From Epiperipatus broadwayi (Eukaryota; Onychophora; Udeonychophora; Euonychophora; Peripatidae): DNA of 64,000 bases. The stretch spans positions 62,001-126,000 of the forward strand of contig JAQFVV010006728.1 of NCBI GenBank assembly GCA_028023455.1, given 5' to 3'. The notes beneath the pieces were generated by a model. That model made no database searches. It saw only the letters and a program-made list of their open reading frames with translations, and was not told the DNA's origin. This document shows positions 61,106 through 64,000 of the stretch, piece after piece (position 1 is the first letter of the stretch; each line of letters opens with the position of its first letter). The position numbers were made by a program, and so were the translations under genes.

Positions 61106-64000
61106 ATGATGATAAAAATAGGATCAGTTAATGTCAGAGGATTAAACTCTGTTGAAAAAAACTATAAACTTAGAAAATGGATTAACATTATCCAACCACA
61201 TATAATTGGACTACTGGAGACAAAGATATATAATAAATCACAAACAGATCCATCTAAGCTCTATAACAATCAAGGCTATTCTTTGTTTTCCAGAGCCGCA
61301 TTCTCACCATCAGCTGGGACAGGAATTGTGATAACCAAAACATGCCCATTCAGCTCATTTAAAATATTACATATTGATGCACACATGCTAATTATTAATC
61401 TATATCATAAAAGAATAATGCTTAACATAGTATATCTGTATATTCCTCCAGGTGATAGAATTATAAATAACCTCATACATATACTAAACACAAAGTTTGC
61501 ATCGTCAATACATCCCATAATACTAATGGGAGATTTTAATATGTCATACAGTAAATTTTGTTACAAAATGGGTACACAGGCTGGCTTTTCCTCTCATGTC
61601 TGGAGAAGGTTTTCTTCCACAAAACTCTGTTTCATTCAACAATGGCAGATTCTCTTCTCTGATTGATCTTGTGTTTTATTCACCAGCACTACATCATATG
61701 ATCAAAATACTACTAATAAACTCATCCTTCTCAGATCATTCAGCTGTGATGGTTTGTCTTAAAAATGATTTTTCATATAGACCCACAGTTACTACAGGCA
61801 AAACTATTAGAATATTGCTTCCAGCTCAAACTAAGGAATATCTCTTTTCAGAGATATACATATCAATATTCAAAATTCGTGACATGGATTTGGACCCAGT
61901 TCAGAGATGGATTACCTTTGTAAACATAATCTCGTACACAATTGATACAATTACAAGAAACCAACCCCCCCTTCAAGGATTTTGGCTCTTGCAGATGATC
62001 TGCATAAAAGAATAAGACTTAGTGCTTCCACCACAGAGGTCTGTACAAATGTTGTAGCCCTCAGAAAAGCTTATTGATCGGCATGTGTTTTGCTCAGGGA
62101 ATATTTGGCAATAAAGAAGAAAAAGGTATTTCTGAGTCAGACCCATATATGGTCTAGACAGTACATTCACTGGGCTCTAGGTCAAGCTCCAACAAACCGG
62201 GTTCCAATGGCTATCAAAGTAGAAGGGCAAACCATTGCAGGAGATAATATGCTAAAACCACTCTATCCATTCTACAAACACAACCTGCAAAGAGGGGAAT
62301 TTTTCAACCCCCTGGATAACTTTCTTGGCCCACCAGAAGATAATATAGCCTTTGTTCCGAGAGATTTTGAAGAAAAGTTGTATTCAATATCAAACTCATG
62401 TCATCCAGGAATACATGGAATACCTTGCTTTGTATACAAGCACTTAAGTCATTTCACAGTAAAATATCTAGCAGATTTAGCCAACTTCCTAACCCAGAGA
62501 ATTTATTACATTCATGGGCTCTACCCCATCTCAGTGGTTCCATTTATTAAGAAGAAGAAAAACATAACCACTTTACAAAATCTCAGACCTATATCAATGA
62601 GCCCACTTGGTATCAAGATTCTGGAGTCAATAATTAAAGACAGAATTGAGCCCTACATTCTGCCATATTTGCCAAAAAATCAGTTCGCAAGGAAGGGATC
62701 TTCTACTGGGCAAGCGGCTTTTCTATATAAGACAGTGATTGACACAGTCAGAAATAACAAAAGGTACAAACCTGTTGTAGTTCAACTGGACATCAAATCA
62801 GCATTTGATATGGTACCAATTAATATCTTAATTAATACTCTAGCAGACACATAAATTCCCAGAGCACTAATCTACTTGATTACAAATCTTCTTTTAAGTA
62901 GAGAAATTCATATAACTCTCAGTGGGAAATATGCACCATCCTTCACTCCATTTAACTCCATCCCACAAGGTTCACCATTAAGTGCTCTTCTATTCACTTT
63001 TTATATTAATCCTCTCCTTAAAGCAATTGAAAGTGAGATGACTGGAATATTCATACCCGCAATGAAGACTAATGTCACATGTGTTGCATACATGGATGAT
63101 ATTACTGTCTTTCTGCCCACCAAAAAACAAATACCAACACTAAATAAAATTTTTAATAACTACTCAGCCGAATATAAACTAGAGTTTACTCTACATAAAT
63201 CCAGTGCTTGGTCCATATGCACTGGACACCAACAAGACCAATACTTTAAAGGAAAACCAGGTCCATTCCTGGGATTTCCATTCCATTTAAGAAACTCTGA
63301 AATGCGTTCACAGATACAGAGGAAATTAATGAATAAATCTGAGAATATAACTAATTCTCTATCCAAATCATACATGTCGCTCTATGCCAAAGTTGCTCTC
63401 TTCAATCTCTTAATAATAACAAGAGTTACATATTATACACCCATAATAATATACACAAAAGCATTTATAGCAAAAATTTATTCAATGTGTAGAAAATTAT
63501 TGTGGAAAAAAAAATAGTGCCAATATCCTTAAGAAAAATCCTGAACCCTCTATCTTGAAATGGACTAGGCCTTCATTCAATCAACATTTTTCAAATTCAA
63601 AAATCATTTAATCTAATATCATCATGCACCAAAATTTTCCCCTATCTACTCAAAATCACACCCACATACAAACCACCACCTACAAATAACTTCTGGAATA
63701 AGCTAATTTCTCCACTATTAAGCATCCCCAATCTTACATCCCCCCCCATGGACAAAATGAAATACTGGGAGGTTTACTCAGTCTGCAACCCCTCTTCCAA
63801 TGATAATGGGAAAACTTATCTAAACTTAACAAATGAACAGTTGACCAAAAACTTCAAATATTGGTCATTGGAGCCAAAATTCTATGATTTCCTCATAAAA
63901 CTAAATCTTGATGAACTTCCAACTCTTTACTTCTGTAGATATAAAAGGAACTGTACCAATATTGAAGATATTTGCAAGCTTTGTCAAAGAGAACCAGAAA
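61106..64000 (+). pseudogene. LINE ORF2 (endonuclease plus reverse transcriptase), several disabling lesions
   Basis: ORF2 nicks the target and copies the RNA there. The start is ATG-ATG at 61106. The APE-type endonuclease shows KIGSVNVRGLN, LLETKI (catalytic Glu) and ILMGDFNM (61518-61541, GDFN). A frameshift near 61600 precedes LIDLVFYSP and SDHSAV (61731, SDH). A second frameshift lies in the C7 run at 61965-61971. The linker with STTE and LRKAY carries a TGA at 62075. The reverse transcriptase shows LRPISM, VVQLDIKSAFDMV (motif A), then TAA at 62852, QGSPLSALLF (motif B) and AYMDDITVF (motif C, 63086). One base is lost in the A9 run at 63506-63514, and TGA follows at 63556. The frame then stays open to the edge, ending in C-K-L-C, the start of a C-terminal cysteine cluster. 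Domain order and size are normal for the family. Confidence 0.85.

Larger units (their letters stand above)
59576..64000 (+). mobile_element. L1/Tx1-like LINE, near-complete, runs off the window end
   Basis: A two-ORF non-LTR retrotransposon on the plus strand. ORF1 (59576-61066) is an RNA-binding protein with zinc knuckles. ORF2 (from 61106) has an APE-type endonuclease, a reverse transcriptase and the beginning of a C-terminal cysteine cluster. The ORFs are 39 bp apart. Codon use is less extreme in AT than the surrounding DNA. About seven lesions are visible in 4.4 kb, so it is far younger than the other LINE remnants here. The 3' UTR and tail lie beyond the window. Clade assignment rests on a zinc-knuckle ORF1 and the endonuclease style (VNVRGLNS). 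Confidence 0.85.

Overview
The window reads as animal nuclear DNA, not a prokaryotic or viral genome. It is strongly AT-rich by eye and has long (AC)n/(AT)n and trinucleotide microsatellites, tRNA-derived retroposons with target-site duplications, several Penelope-like elements with GIY-YIG domains, and remnants of three non-LTR retrotransposon (LINE) clades. I found no convincing host protein-coding exon, rRNA gene, operon or CRISPR array. The mix of Penelope-like, RTE-, Jockey- and L1/Tx1-like elements with AC/AT compound microsatellites fits an invertebrate such as a mollusc (a cephalopod is plausible). That assignment is inference and the sequence does not prove it.

Layout. 0.8-1.5 kb: decayed RTE-type LINE. 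1.7 kb: AC/AT microsatellite. 2.37-2.93 kb: tandem pair of a dispersed repeat that recurs at 20.1 and 23.2 kb, where its tail can be folded like a tRNA. 3.5-10.9 kb: gene-free AT-rich sequence. 10.9-11.8 kb: GC-richer foldback with about 350-bp arms carrying LTR-like signals. 12-24 kb: AT-rich with a long AT tract, an 87-bp-arm hairpin at 16.0-16.25 kb, an (AT)n tract, and an array of six CCATTACATTT motifs. 24.57 kb: retroposed tRNA-Gly(UCC) with a perfect 15-bp target-site duplication. 25.3-25.7 kb: decayed retrotransposon gag fragment. 26-34 kb: minisatellites and microsatellites without recognisable genes.

35.6-38.8 kb holds a nested inverted structure: a 2.1-kb head-to-head palindrome of two truncated Penelope-like GIY-YIG copies, next to the 3' end of another Penelope-like element and bounded by older inverted flanks. 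44.9-45.6 kb is another large palindrome. 49.7 and 53.1 kb carry two related tRNA-like retroposons. 53.84-54.95 kb is a second head-to-head Penelope-like palindrome whose terminal sequence matches a hammerhead-ribozyme core. 55.1-57.2 kb is a more complete but broken Penelope-like reverse transcriptase plus GIY-YIG gene on the minus strand.

58.1-59.1 kb is a decayed Jockey-type LINE 3' half. From 59.58 kb to the window end lies the best-preserved element, an L1/Tx1-like LINE on the plus strand. Its ORF1 has CCHC zinc knuckles. Its ORF2 has an APE-type endonuclease, a reverse transcriptase with a YMDD active site, and the start of a C-terminal cysteine cluster, and it carries a handful of stops and frameshifts.

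What unites the window is retrotransposition. The LINEs presumably supplied the machinery that moved the short tRNA-derived elements, and the Penelope-like elements left inverted, 5'-truncated copies. All homology calls come from reading translations by eye; none was checked against a database.
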